From: Chitinophagaceae bacterium LGM1
GTDB lineage: Bacteria > Bacteroidota > Bacteroidia > Chitinophagales > Chitinophagaceae
Assembly (NCBI GenBank): GCA_018604165.1
Contig: CP075895.1
Coordinates: 868,001 to 932,000 of the forward strand
Reading direction: 5' to 3'
Length of the DNA: 64,000 nucleotides
Position numbers and translations under genes: made by a program. Under the pieces are notes generated by a model. That model was not told where the DNA came from. It saw only the letters and a list, made by a program, of their open reading frames with translations, and ran no database searches. Positions 46,225 through 55,281 of this stretch are shown one piece after another (the stretch's first letter is position 1; each line of letters starts with the position of its first letter).

Positions 46225-46254
46225 AAAACAGGATAGCATGCTATCCTGTTTTTT
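46223..46254 (+). terminator. 32-base perfect palindrome, bidirectional terminator
   Basis: Centred on GCATGC, the palindrome runs AAAAAACAGGATAGC with its exact complement GCTATCCTGTTTTTT. It separates the YiiX-like gene and the convergent M36 peptidase gene. Confidence 0.88.
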
Positions 46255-46275
46255 GAAACTATACAAAAATGTCAA

Positions 46276-49257
46276 TTAATGCACAATGGCTACACGTTGT
46301 GTATATGCGCCTGCGGCATGTTGAACTTGTAAAATATAAGTGCCTGCTGCTAATTGTGTTGTATTCAGTTGGTATGTACGGTTGTTATCGTTCATATTCA
46401 ACTGAATCAGTATACGGCCCGCAATATCTTGCAATGTAATTGTACCCGTCGCTGCGTTTTTCAATGTTATGGTTACTTCATTATTAGCAGGGTTGGGGTA
46501 TATGGCTATGCGGTTATTGTTTTCTACCGTTGTGATGCCTGTTGTCCATGCATCATATACCGAGAAGTCATCTATCGCTGCTTCTACAACATTCTCACCG
46601 TTGTTGGTAAGCGATGATATAACAGCATCAGTAGCTATAAAGCGTATTTGTATCTGGTTGCTGGTAGCAAGATAATCGCGAACATGGAAAATGCGCCTGC
46701 GCCAGTTATAGTCTGACTGATAGGTATAGTCAACATTATTCCAAAGCGGAGAGTTAGCATCGCGCACCTGCACCTGCCACATATCTGTGCGTGGGTTAGA
46801 ACTGCGGCCGCCCTGATCGTTTCCATACCACCTGTAATATTCTACTATCGGGTTTTTGGCACCTGTTATGTCAATAAGGGGAGATATTGCCGTTGTTCTG
46901 CCACCATCTACATCGGCACTTGCATAGTCTGTAGATGTGCTGATGGCATTGCCAGTAACTAAACAGCTACCTGTGCCACTTGTTTTGTCGCTGCCGGGCT
47001 GTTGTATGTAAGGGCTAACGCCGGATGGGCGCCAGAAAGAGGCTACCGGAACAGCCTGTGTCCATTTGCCTGCAGTAGCATTGTCGCCCGTTGCGTTGCC
47101 TATCGTCCACCCTGTAGCTGGTGTTTCAAAATCAGTACCGTCAAACCTGCGCAGGCCAACAGCAAACTGATAAGGTAAGGTTACCTCATTACCACTGCCT
47201 ACTGTGCTAAAGCCACGTGGAAAGCTATATGCAGGGTTGTTCAACACATCGTACGTAAGGAAGAAGTAATCTACAATAGAGCCTGATGGCTGTGCGGGTA
47301 TTGTGCCGCTGTAGTCAACTCCGCCTGTTGCACCGGCACCTACATTATTCAGAGTTACAGTATCCCATGCAGCAGCTGTACGGTTTTTGTATATCAGCTT
47401 CAGGTGCTTGAAGTAAGCAGGCTCTGAAACGGTAATATTCGCTTTTACTTCTATGGCTTCCGATTCTGTTTTTCTGTGTGCAATCTCTGTATGTTCTACT
47501 TCTGCATCCATCATCAGGTATATACCGTGTATGGCAAAAGCCTCTACTAATTGCTGAAAGTGTGGTGTGCCGTTAGTCAGGTCGTTGTCATCATCATCAT
47601 TCACCACAGCAGATGCCAGTACTTCATGATATACTTCACCTTCTGTTCCTTCAGGTCCATCGGGTACGTCATACAGTGTTTTTGCAAATAATACAGCCAT
47701 GGTATCAACACTACCCACTTTGGTACCATAGTCCCACCATGCACCTGCAACGATTTCGCCATTGGCATGCACTTCGCTGTTACGGTCTTTAGGGAATACT
47801 TTTGCAGGTGTATTGTAGGTGCGGATACTGCCACCACCTGATTTGAATGCGCCACCACCAAGTACGGGGTTTTGGGTCAAGCTAAGTGCCCAAACATCCG
47901 CATAGCCTTCATTGAGCCCGCCATTTTGCATACCACCACCACCTTTGATGTATGAATAGAACCTGCCATTGATGCCATGCCCGTATTCGTGATACACGAT
48001 GTCGTTTACATTTGCAAAAGAATTACAAGAAGCATTTTCTGTAAAGAAGTTGATAGACGTACCATTGTAAAATGCATTGCAGCCTGTACTGCTGGTAACA
48101 TCTACATTGGTAGATAATGAAACGTCCAAGCCTGTGAAGCCAGAACCATTGGGGTAGAACTGCTTCATGAAATCGTGCATACGGTTTGTATGATAGTATG
48201 CGTTTACAAACTGGTCGCCCGAGGGGCTTGTGTTTGGGTATGTGTATGTAGTGCCGTTGGCGGCAATGTTGTGTGTGAAAGATGGTATGCTACCACTGCT
48301 GCCGCCCGTGCGTACGGTAGACCAACGGCCCTGTAAGCGCAACGTTGCCGATTGTGGTACATTCAGTGCAGTGTTTACATAATAACCATTAGCATCTGTA
48401 TAGCCGGTATTGCTACCTATGGTAACGGCAAGATTTGACAAAGGCTCGATGGTAGCAGGGGTACTGATATTTGTTTTGTAAACACTACCATTGATGGTGA
48501 GATTTACTTCTTCTTTTACATTATTGGTTCGGTATAATACTGTACCGTCTGTTGCATCAATATATCCTTCCAGTTCTACAGGCATAGCCTCATCGTGCTT
48601 GTCTGTACCACTAATTGTAAAGGGCCATGAGGGGCGTAATACATAACCGTTTTGTGTTGGCACAGGAAACCAAACCCAATTTGTGCCAATTGTCTTTGCC
48701 TGAATATTCATATCCTGCAAACCGGCTATGAGCGTTGGTGCATTTTCGGCCTGTGTTGCAGACATTGCAGGTTGTGTGCCCGGTTGTGGTTGGCCATACG
48801 TTTTCAGCGTTACACGCTGCAGCAGTCCCGTTATTGTGAATCTGAAACTGAGTTGAGAGAATACTACCTCTCTGCCATCTATCACCTGTTTGTAGTGCAC
48901 AAAAGATGCGTGTGGTGCATTCAGTGCATTGGTGCGCTGCCACTGTGCAGCTTCTACACCAAGCTGCTGCAGTTGATTGGCAAGCAAATAAGCTGATTTT
49001 TCGGTGGTATTGCCCCCAGGTACCTGCAACGTTTTGCCATACACGATACGTGGCATACCCGTTAGCTTGTCTGTTGTAACATAAAAGCCGGGGAACATAG
49101 CCTTTGCTTTTTGTTGCGACTGTGTTGCTACACGCTTGCCGGCGTGGGGCAGGCGGTCGTAATTATCAAACACAGACACCCCAAAGTCGTGCTTGTGTGC
49201 AAATGTATTGGTAGCAGTAACTGCCGTTAACCCCAACAATGCAATAAACTTCTTCAT
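46276..49257 (-). CDS. Secreted M36-family (fungalysin) metallopeptidase with type IX secretion C-terminal domain
   Basis: This 993-residue secreted protease has a signal peptide, an FTP propeptide-like region, the zinc motif HEYGH (HEYGHGINGRFYS) with the downstream GLNEGYADVWAL glutamate, an immunoglobulin-like region and a C-terminal sorting domain (YPNPANNEV...GRILIQLNMND...GTYILQVQHAAG). The last is the type A signal of the type IX secretion system. It is exported and probably cell-surface attached or released, degrading extracellular proteins. It ends at a bidirectional terminator and has 240 non-coding bases upstream. Confidence 0.92.
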   Translation of the reverse strand: MKKFIALLGLTAVTATNTFAHKHDFGVSVFDNYDRLPHAGKRVATQSQQKAKAMFPGFYVTTDKLTGMPRIVYGKTLQVPGGNTTEKSAYLLANQLQQLGVEAAQWQRTNALNAPHASFVHYKQVIDGREVVFSQLSFRFTITGLLQRVTLKTYGQPQPGTQPAMSATQAENAPTLIAGLQDMNIQAKTIGTNWVWFPVPTQNGYVLRPSWPFTISGTDKHDEAMPVELEGYIDATDGTVLYRTNNVKEEVNLTINGSVYKTNISTPATIEPLSNLAVTIGSNTGYTDANGYYVNTALNVPQSATLRLQGRWSTVRTGGSSGSIPSFTHNIAANGTTYTYPNTSPSGDQFVNAYYHTNRMHDFMKQFYPNGSGFTGLDVSLSTNVDVTSSTGCNAFYNGTSINFFTENASCNSFANVNDIVYHEYGHGINGRFYSYIKGGGGMQNGGLNEGYADVWALSLTQNPVLGGGAFKSGGGSIRTYNTPAKVFPKDRNSEVHANGEIVAGAWWDYGTKVGSVDTMAVLFAKTLYDVPDGPEGTEGEVYHEVLASAVVNDDDDNDLTNGTPHFQQLVEAFAIHGIYLMMDAEVEHTEIAHRKTESEAIEVKANITVSEPAYFKHLKLIYKNRTAAAWDTVTLNNVGAGATGGVDYSGTIPAQPSGSIVDYFFLTYDVLNNPAYSFPRGFSTVGSGNEVTLPYQFAVGLRRFDGTDFETPATGWTIGNATGDNATAGKWTQAVPVASFWRPSGVSPYIQQPGSDKTSGTGSCLVTGNAISTSTDYASADVDGGRTTAISPLIDITGAKNPIVEYYRWYGNDQGGRSSNPRTDMWQVQVRDANSPLWNNVDYTYQSDYNWRRRIFHVRDYLATSNQIQIRFIATDAVISSLTNNGENVVEAAIDDFSVYDAWTTGITTVENNNRIAIYPNPANNEVTITLKNAATGTITLQDIAGRILIQLNMNDNNRTYQLNTTQLAAGTYILQVQHAAGAYTQRVAIVH

Positions 49258-49464
49258 CAGCAGATTTTATAAAATTTTAGAAGCAAGCAAAATACTCAGA
49301 TTAAAGTTTAATTAAAAATATAATCCATCAAAATGAAGATAATATGACAATAGGGGGATTGACAAAATCGATGAAAATGGTTAAATGAAAAGCATTTCTA
49401 TGCATTAATAAGCAAGTGTGTAAAGGCTTTGGGGCTTGCGGGTAAAAAAACTATGAAAAAGATT

Positions 49465-49493
49465 TTGCAAAAATTGATGGATGTGTATCTTTG
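49465..49493 (+). promoter_or_regulatory. Promoter of tRNA-Lys
   Basis: TTG (49465-49467), 18 bases, then TATCTTTG (49486-49493) fits the phylum consensus. It ends 16 bases before the tRNA. Confidence 0.7.
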
Positions 49494-49509
49494 CGCTCCC
49501 TAAGGGGAT

Positions 49510-49582
49510 GATTCCGTAGCTCAGTTGGTAGAGCAATACACTTTTAATGTATGGGTCTTGGGTTCGAGTCCCAACGGGATCA
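49510..49582 (+). tRNA. tRNA-Lys (anticodon TTT)
   Basis: This is a 73-nt cloverleaf: acceptor GATTCCG pairs with CGGGATC, D-arm GCTC-AGTTGGTA-GAGC, anticodon stem ATACA/TGTAT with loop CTTTTAA (anticodon TTT), and T-arm TTGGG-TTCGAGT-CCCAA. The discriminator base is A and no CCA is encoded. A hairpin terminator lies just downstream. The recombinase gene overlaps it on the other strand, the usual setting of a tRNA-targeted integration site. Confidence 0.97.
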
Positions 49583-51098
49583 CTTCATTGGACAGACTAA
49601 CTAAATCGTTAGTCTGTCTTTTTTTATGCCCTTTCAATGCCTTGTCCAGCTTATATATCATAAGTACGGCTTCATTCACGCGTGCGGTTCGATAAGCATT
49701 ATTTTCAAACTGTAGTTTTTCAGGGTATATCGAACCAATTATTTCACGCTTACCCTTGATATCTGCTTTCTCGTAGCGTTCATCAATATGAGCAAGGTTA
49801 TATAATGCTTTCTCTAATAACTTTTCGATATTCTCTTGCGGCGGAGTAGTGGCAGACAATTTAGCTTCCAGTAGGTTTATATGTCTTTCGCATTCGGTTT
49901 TGATAGCCTTGTAATCTACGGTGTCTATCGCTTCCGATAGTAAGAGTTCCCTTGCCTTTGCAAGACGGCTATTTTGCTCGTTTATTTGTCTTAAAAGGTC
50001 TTTCTTATCGCTGTGTTTACCTACCTGCGAGGTGTTATAAACGTCTAAAATGACCTGTTTATATAACTCTATATAGCCAAGATGGGGCTTGTACTTCCGT
50101 AACTCCTGTATAAAGGTCTCATTTATATGTTCTGCCTTATATCGCCAGCCACAAGATGAAGTACAATGATAATAGTTATAATAGCTTGTACGCCCCTTAG
50201 AACGGCTTGCTGTAATTAGTTTTCCGCATTGAGGACATATTAAATAGTTCCGTAGTGGAAACTCCTCACGTATCGCCTGTTTAATTGTTGCAGGTTTTCT
50301 TCTACCGTGCAATACATCCTGTGCAGTATAAAAAAGCTCCTCTGTTATCAATGCCTCATGTGTTCCATCTACTAAATAACTTTCCTCTTGCTGATACTCT
50401 GGCACTAACACTTTACCACAATAGACAGGGTTTTGGATTAAGTGCCAAAAATTGTTCTTGCAACAACCTAATCCTTTTGCCTTTGCCTGTTGCCATAACT
50501 CTAACACGCTCCATTTCCCTGTAGCCAGTTCGGCAAATGCCCAACGTATTATGTCGGCTTCGGGCTGTTTGGGAGCAATACATTTTCTGCCTGTTTCATA
50601 GACCTTGTTACTATAACCAATCGGAGCGGTTCCCATGTGCCGCCCTTCTTTTCTAGCCCTACGCATACCATGTGTAACATTTAAAGCTCGTCTTGCGTTC
50701 TCTACTTCGGGGGCAGCTAAATAAAAAGCAAGCATCATCTTATTTTCTGGGATGGATAAGTCTAATGGTTGCTCTATCGCTTGTGCCTCTATTCCTAGTT
50801 TATGAAGGGTTGCTATCATTGCGTAGCTATCGCCAGCGTTACGGCTAAACCTATCCCACTTCAAAAACATTATACAATCAATAAGCCCCTTATGCTTTTT
50901 GTATTCAGTAAGCATCTTTTTCCATTCTGGGCGTTCAAAGGATTTAGCAGAGTGGTCTTCAAAAATAACCTTGCGCACTTGTATAGCATTTATCTCGCAA
51001 TATTTGCGCAGCATTTCTTCCTGATGCCGTTGTGAATAGCCTGAATTAGCCTGTTCATCAGTGCTTACCCTTATGTATAAATCAGCTACTTTTTTCAT
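49521..51098 (-). CDS. Large serine recombinase (integrase), read through tRNA-Lys
   Basis: This 525-residue recombinase has the catalytic serine at residue 12 in YIRVSTDEQ, the resolvase core (EDHSAKSFERPEWKKML, FLKWDRFSRN), a recombinase domain (TAPIGYSNKV-like), a zinc-ribbon with CPQCGKLI and CTSSCGWR, and a long coiled coil. It probably integrates and excises the element to its right. The last 20 codons (ending PKTHTLKVYCSTN) are read antisense from the tRNA-Lys gene, and the ten before from its terminator hairpin. The start ATG overlaps the stop of a small upstream ORF (ATGA). Confidence 0.92.
   Translation of the reverse strand: MKKVADLYIRVSTDEQANSGYSQRHQEEMLRKYCEINAIQVRKVIFEDHSAKSFERPEWKKMLTEYKKHKGLIDCIMFLKWDRFSRNAGDSYAMIATLHKLGIEAQAIEQPLDLSIPENKMMLAFYLAAPEVENARRALNVTHGMRRARKEGRHMGTAPIGYSNKVYETGRKCIAPKQPEADIIRWAFAELATGKWSVLELWQQAKAKGLGCCKNNFWHLIQNPVYCGKVLVPEYQQEESYLVDGTHEALITEELFYTAQDVLHGRRKPATIKQAIREEFPLRNYLICPQCGKLITASRSKGRTSYYNYYHCTSSCGWRYKAEHINETFIQELRKYKPHLGYIELYKQVILDVYNTSQVGKHSDKKDLLRQINEQNSRLAKARELLLSEAIDTVDYKAIKTECERHINLLEAKLSATTPPQENIEKLLEKALYNLAHIDERYEKADIKGKREIIGSIYPEKLQFENNAYRTARVNEAVLMIYKLDKALKGHKKRQTNDLVSLSNEVIPLGLEPKTHTLKVYCSTN
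49591..49625 (+). terminator. Terminator of tRNA-Lys, inside the recombinase gene
   Basis: A perfect 11-bp stem GACAGACTAAC / GTTAGTCTGTC with loop TAAATC is followed by seven T. It ends tRNA-Lys transcription and also encodes part of the recombinase tail on the other strand. Confidence 0.85.
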
Positions 51099-51256
51099 TT
51101 TGCTTTATTGAATTGCTCTACTTCTAAGATAGCCATTTTGTACATGAAATCCAATACCACAGCGGCTTTCGAGGTAGGAATATTTATCCCCATTTCTGCT
51201 AGCATTGCCTGTGCTTTTTCAGGGGTAACACTGCGTATTATATCGTTTGGTTTCAT
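51095..51256 (-). CDS. Small protein translationally coupled to the recombinase
   Basis: This 53-residue ORF begins MKPNDIIRSVTPEKAQAMLAE and ends EVEQFNKAK; its stop TGA overlaps the recombinase ATG. Mostly helical; TPEKAQAMLAEMGI reads like a small DNA-binding or directionality factor, but no family is recognised. It lies between the replication-relaxation-like gene and the recombinase. Confidence 0.65.
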   Translation of the reverse strand: MKPNDIIRSVTPEKAQAMLAEMGINIPTSKAAVVLDFMYKMAILEVEQFNKAK

Positions 51257-51307
51257 GTCTTGGTTGTTTTTACGTTATCATATAACTAATGATTATTCAT
51301 TCAGTGA

Positions 51308-52120
51308 TTATCTAAAAAATAAGGCGTTACCATTTATGTCTTTCCACGCATTCGCACAATCCTGTGTTACTTCGTCTACGGTAGCGAAGTAGAACAAGTC
51401 TGCAAAGGGCTTAAACGCTATATCCTTTTGTAGTTTCTCAATTACCTTTAGTTTGATGGTCGGACTTTCAAAGGCTGATAAAACAAACGGGTTTGCTGAT
51501 AATCCAAACTTGTCCCCTGGACTGCCTTGTGCAATAGCAGGAATATGCTTTGTGTAGTATTGCTCTATAGGTCTGCCTATAGTAGCATCACAAAACATCT
51601 CTATCAAATAGAGAGTGGTTTTTTCTTCGCTCTTGGTGAGCATGATGCAATCAGGAATGAAGAAAGCATTACCAACAGGTATTTTAGTAAGTGCTTCTAA
51701 GTTACCCGCCTTGCGGTTATTGCCCGATTTATCGAAGTAGCATAAGAAATCAGTTATGGTAATCCCCAACGCCAAAAGATGATAGTACAGTGATACGTGT
51801 AGCTGTATTGTTTGCTTCCTGTGTGAGTAATCCCTCACAAAAAAAGGCACACCTACAACTAACCTTATATCATCAGCAAAAATCTTACTGTTACTAATTA
51901 ACAGATCTTTCCCCTGTTCTGTCAGGTAGTACATGCTCTCTGATTTGATGGGTTTTTCAAGGTTGTATGAATCAATCAAGCCATTGCCTTTGAGACTTGA
52001 GAGTTGAGCCCTCATATATGAAGTGCTTTTCACTACTAATGGTCTTAGCATTGATAGCGTCATAAACTTAAAACGAGCCAAAAGCTCTAAGATGTTGCTC
52101 TGTGTATTGCTTACTATCAT
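51308..52120 (-). CDS. Replication-relaxation-like protein
   Basis: This 270-residue protein has an N-terminal winged-helix-like region (ILELLARFKFMTLSMLRPLVVKSTSYMRAQLSSLKGNGLI) followed by a region resembling a nuclease-like fold (IPDCIMLTKSEEKTTLYLIEMFCDATIGRPIEQYYTKH). The order matches the Replic_Relax family linked with plasmid and ICE transfer. Role inferred: helps start replication or transfer of the element. It starts 18 bases after the ATPase stop. Confidence 0.6.
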   Translation of the reverse strand: MIVSNTQSNILELLARFKFMTLSMLRPLVVKSTSYMRAQLSSLKGNGLIDSYNLEKPIKSESMYYLTEQGKDLLISNSKIFADDIRLVVGVPFFVRDYSHRKQTIQLHVSLYYHLLALGITITDFLCYFDKSGNNRKAGNLEALTKIPVGNAFFIPDCIMLTKSEEKTTLYLIEMFCDATIGRPIEQYYTKHIPAIAQGSPGDKFGLSANPFVLSAFESPTIKLKVIEKLQKDIAFKPFADLFYFATVDEVTQDCANAWKDINGNALFFR

Positions 52121-52138
52121 ACGTCATATTTTTAAGGG

Positions 52139-53500
52139 TTAAAAACGAGGTTTTAATCCGCTATCTGTTGGTTTGTTCTTTGTCTGTTTCTTTTGCTCTT
52201 TCGGTATATAGTTAACAGGTGTTGAGGAAGTAAGAGGGGGTGCAGGGGGAGGTACAAGACGGTATTGCCCGCTTTCATACACGATATAGTCCAAAAGTTC
52301 TTTCTTGCTTTTCTTAGAGAGAAAGAATGCTTTTGATAGTATCGGTACATCAAACTTAAAAGCCTGATGCCTGCCATCGTTACGCTTTAGGTAAAATTGT
52401 AAGGGTCTTAATTTCTCTATATCTTCTGGTGTTACACTACTACCTAACTCACGAGCAAACGTTACCCTGTCCTGATAATCGGTTAACGAAACAGCTTTAA
52501 TCCCTGTGTTTACCATGATGGTTTTACGAATGACAGCGTTTTCAATCTGCATAAGGCTCTGTGTAGCTAAAATGACAGATAAGCCGTATTTCCTTGTTTC
52601 TGCCAAACTCGAAGCCAGCGAAGCAGTTAGCATCGTTTGGAACTCATCTACTACCAAAAAACAAGGCTTGCGCAAATGCGGCTCTATGGTATCACGGCGA
52701 AGCATAAGAGCGTGGATATAAGCAAGCAGCAACTTACCCATGACTTTACTGGTAAAAGCCCCGCTACCTTTTGGCAGGTTTACTATGATAACAGCACCGT
52801 CATTGAGTGCCTGTTCAATGTTCACTGTAGATGTACCATTGAGCATATTTGCCAGTCTTGGGTCTGAAAGAAAGTAAGACAGCTTTACTCTGATACTTTT
52901 TTTACTTATTGTCAAATTATCACCATACCAATCGTGTGTAAAAAAGATACGGTGTTGTTCTACTTCGCTTGTTTTTCCTAAAGCAATCAAATCTTCATTC
53001 TGTCCTTCGAGGAAAAAACGGTTCAGTTCTCCCATGCTTGGTACCTTCCCTATCTCATGCAACCTTAGTATTGTAGCTATGCAAGGTCTAATTACAGACA
53101 ACATTTGCACCGTCAAATTGGCATCAACCAACAATTCGCAGAGGCTATCCGTCAAGGTTTCCGTTAGGAGGTAACGCATTTCAGGCGTACCGTCCGACAT
53201 GAAGGGATTAAACACGCAAGTATAATCTTGCCCTTGCGGGGTATTTGCTTCCCGATTGATGGCAGAGGATAGGTAGATAAGCCTTGTCTTATCCTGATTG
53301 ACGAAGGACATACAAGCCCTCCCCAAATCGCCGTGCGGGTCTATTACACAAACTGCATATTGTCGGCGGCTATTACTTTTGCGGATTAAGTCATATAAAT
53401 GCGTTTGCATGAGCATAGATTTACCACTACCCGTTTTCCCAGCTATAATCATGTGTTGGCTAAGGTCTTTTTTTGCTGATATTTTAGTGCTAACCCTCAT
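52139..53500 (-). CDS. VirD4/HerA-type conjugative coupling ATPase
   Basis: This 453-residue P-loop ATPase has Walker A GKTGSGKS at residues 21-28, a DPHGDL motif, Walker B FLVVDEFQ, and a sensor-like ATQSLMQIENAVIRKTI, the FtsK/HerA/VirD4 pattern. The C-terminal tail is Pro-rich. No transmembrane helices remain when the ATG at 53500 is used. Earlier frames read into the upstream gene. The stop of the upstream 149-residue ORF overlaps this start. It may pump DNA through a partner channel or drive DNA movement for the element. Confidence 0.85.
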   Translation of the reverse strand: MRVSTKISAKKDLSQHMIIAGKTGSGKSMLMQTHLYDLIRKSNSRRQYAVCVIDPHGDLGRACMSFVNQDKTRLIYLSSAINREANTPQGQDYTCVFNPFMSDGTPEMRYLLTETLTDSLCELLVDANLTVQMLSVIRPCIATILRLHEIGKVPSMGELNRFFLEGQNEDLIALGKTSEVEQHRIFFTHDWYGDNLTISKKSIRVKLSYFLSDPRLANMLNGTSTVNIEQALNDGAVIIVNLPKGSGAFTSKVMGKLLLAYIHALMLRRDTIEPHLRKPCFLVVDEFQTMLTASLASSLAETRKYGLSVILATQSLMQIENAVIRKTIMVNTGIKAVSLTDYQDRVTFARELGSSVTPEDIEKLRPLQFYLKRNDGRHQAFKFDVPILSKAFFLSKKSKKELLDYIVYESGQYRLVPPPAPPLTSSTPVNYIPKEQKKQTKNKPTDSGLKPRF

Positions 53501-53939
53501 CTGTAAATAGATATGAAAAAATGGAAGGATTAGTATTCTGTAACATCTTTTCCAAAAGAGAGAGGTAGTCATTGTGGCTATCACGGTTATAGTGATAAAT
53601 AACCTTTTCTTTGCGTTCCTTATCAGAGGAAAAGAAGAAGCACCGTAATGCAGGGTATTTACCAAAATCTTTCTCGTGGATAGTCAAATCAAACAGTACT
53701 GTTCTGTATTCGTGGAATGTAAAACCACGCATACTTAAAAGTTCAACGGTCTGTAATGCGGATAGCTTCGGCAATTCCAGTAAGCTATCTATAACTGCGG
53801 TATTATAGAGCATGATTTGTTCCACCCCACTTGGGGAATAACAAGGGAGCATTGACCCGATGCAGATACTATCTTCATCATCGTCATGCAATAAGTCTGT
53901 ACCTAAGGAAAATATATGGTGTAATATTTTTATATTCAT
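53490..53939 (-). CDS. Hypothetical protein upstream of the coupling ATPase
   Basis: This 149-residue protein is largely helical with no signal peptide or clear domain (MNIKILHHIFSLGTDLLHDDDED start). Its end overlaps the ATPase start, so the two are coupled. It could be a partner of the ATPase. Family not recognised. Confidence 0.65.
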   Translation of the reverse strand: MNIKILHHIFSLGTDLLHDDDEDSICIGSMLPCYSPSGVEQIMLYNTAVIDSLLELPKLSALQTVELLSMRGFTFHEYRTVLFDLTIHEKDFGKYPALRCFFFSSDKERKEKVIYHYNRDSHNDYLSLLEKMLQNTNPSIFSYLFTDEG

Positions 53940-54140
53940 AAATCTGTCATTTTTATAGTAGATTTTTAACAGTAGTCAAGTCCAATATTTTTGCCAGTAC
54001 CACGTTTACGAGGAAATCCTTTACAGGCAAAGGGTTTCAGGGGATTTTCCAATAGAACTATTTAGTATTACCCCTTATTTGTTTCATTCGTTCACTATAA
54101 AACGTTCACTCATTCAACATGCTAAGGGGTAATACATTTT
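53940..54140. other. Structured intergenic region, candidate transfer or replication origin
   Basis: These 200 AT-rich bases hold an imperfect inverted repeat (GAAATCCTTT at 54013-54022 and AAAGGGTTTC at 54029-54038, one mismatch), a perfect 13-bp inverted repeat (GTATTACCCCTTA at 54065-54077 and its complement at 54123-54135), and between them two CGTTCACT direct repeats at 54089-54096 and 54103-54110. This kind of architecture is used by origins and by operators. Confidence 0.5.
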
Positions 54141-54467
54141 TTATTGTCCTTTAATTGTTTTTAGTATTGTTTCTAATTTTTCCTTTTCTCCTTCTTTCAT
54201 ATTTTCTTTATTCTGGTTTTGAAGTAGTGTTACAATTGAGTTTAATGTTTGGCTTAGATTACTGTTATGATTTACTATTGTTGCATTGTGTATTTCTTTA
54301 TTATACGCTGCTTGATTTTGCCAGTATGAAATAGTAACCTTTAAGTCTTCCACATATAGTCTTAGAAACTCGTTTTCTTCTTCTCTTTTTTTATTAGTCA
54401 GGTGCACCCCGACCCGCCAGCCGCCGACCCCGCCGACCACCAAAACGATTAGTATTACAAGTATCAT
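54141..54467 (-). CDS. Small membrane protein with coiled coil
   Basis: This 108-residue protein starts with one membrane helix (MILVILIVLVVGGVGGWRVGV) and continues as a charged coiled coil with an Asn/Gln-rich middle (NHNSNLSQTLNSIVTLLQNQNKEN). The beginning resembles a bitopic anchor. Not recognised as a known family. Confidence 0.6.
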   Translation of the reverse strand: MILVILIVLVVGGVGGWRVGVHLTNKKREEENEFLRLYVEDLKVTISYWQNQAAYNKEIHNATIVNHNSNLSQTLNSIVTLLQNQNKENMKEGEKEKLETILKTIKGQ

Positions 54468-54504
54468 AGTATCTGTTTTTAAATGTTATGAATGATGACC
54501 GTTA

Positions 54505-55269
54505 TTAGCTGCCAGCATTATAGAACTCCCGTGCTGCCTTAATTGCATCAGTTTCTGCTTGTGGTGCAATACCACCTGCCTGGCAGTCAAATATGTAACG
54601 CTGCCAGTATTCTTCTGTCTGACGTGCAAGCTTGCTCATGGTGCGCATAACCGATTTTGTACGCAGGTTATTAATAAAGAGGGTTATCATCTGGAAGCTC
54701 TGGCGCAGGAACAAAACGCCAAAGACTACTTCGATAACTGCTATGATCGAAATAAAGGCCGTAGTGGTGTTTACTGTTTCCTGCAATTCTTCCGCTACTC
54801 CCAATGCTGCACGTTGTGCGATATATACCTGCCCGAATACGTAAATAGCAGTAAGGAATAATGCAAGATAGAACCGTGGTGTAGGCTTCTTTTTGCCTGT
54901 AAACTCATCAACCTTGAAGCTACTCGGACTGCTAAGCATTTCACCTAATAACAAGCCTAAGCAACAAAAGCCCCATCCGACCAGTATAGCTAATTCTTCA
55001 TTCATTCCAGTTGCACCAACTATGCCTGATTTGACATTGTTGGATTCTACAAAACCGAGCATTACACCTACAAAGATTGCTACGACTGATAGCATGGCTT
55101 TTACAGGTGTGGAGGGTGTCTTCATCTCTGATAAGATTGTTTCTTTTCTCTCCAGTAGTTTATCAAGCATTTTTTTTACTGTTCCAAACTCAAAGGCTGG
55201 TTTTGTAGCTCGCAGGTAGGCGTTGCTACTGCTGGGTACTGGTGCTTGTGGATACGTTGCTGTTTGCAT
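54505..55269 (-). CDS. Four-helix membrane protein
   Basis: This 254-residue protein has four predicted membrane helices (AMLSVVAIFVGVMLGFV, LAILVGWGFCCLGLLLG, FYLALFLTAIYVFGQVYI, AFISIIAVIEVVFGVLFL) between soluble N- and C-terminal parts. It could form the membrane part of a transfer or signalling complex with the vWA lipoprotein (12 bases upstream). No named family recognised. Confidence 0.65.
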   Translation of the reverse strand: MQTATYPQAPVPSSSNAYLRATKPAFEFGTVKKMLDKLLERKETILSEMKTPSTPVKAMLSVVAIFVGVMLGFVESNNVKSGIVGATGMNEELAILVGWGFCCLGLLLGEMLSSPSSFKVDEFTGKKKPTPRFYLALFLTAIYVFGQVYIAQRAALGVAEELQETVNTTTAFISIIAVIEVVFGVLFLRQSFQMITLFINNLRTKSVMRTMSKLARQTEEYWQRYIFDCQAGGIAPQAETDAIKAAREFYNAGS

Positions 55270-55281
55270 AATTGAAATATA

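Noticed and set aside
46635-46826. Small ORFs opposite and in alternate frames of the M36 peptidase and RND genes
   Set aside because: They are shadows of strong coding frames with no start context or family match.
53501-53665. N-terminal extension of the coupling ATPase with a membrane helix
   Set aside because: It overlaps the upstream 149-residue ORF in another frame; the ATG at 53500 coupled to that stop fits better.
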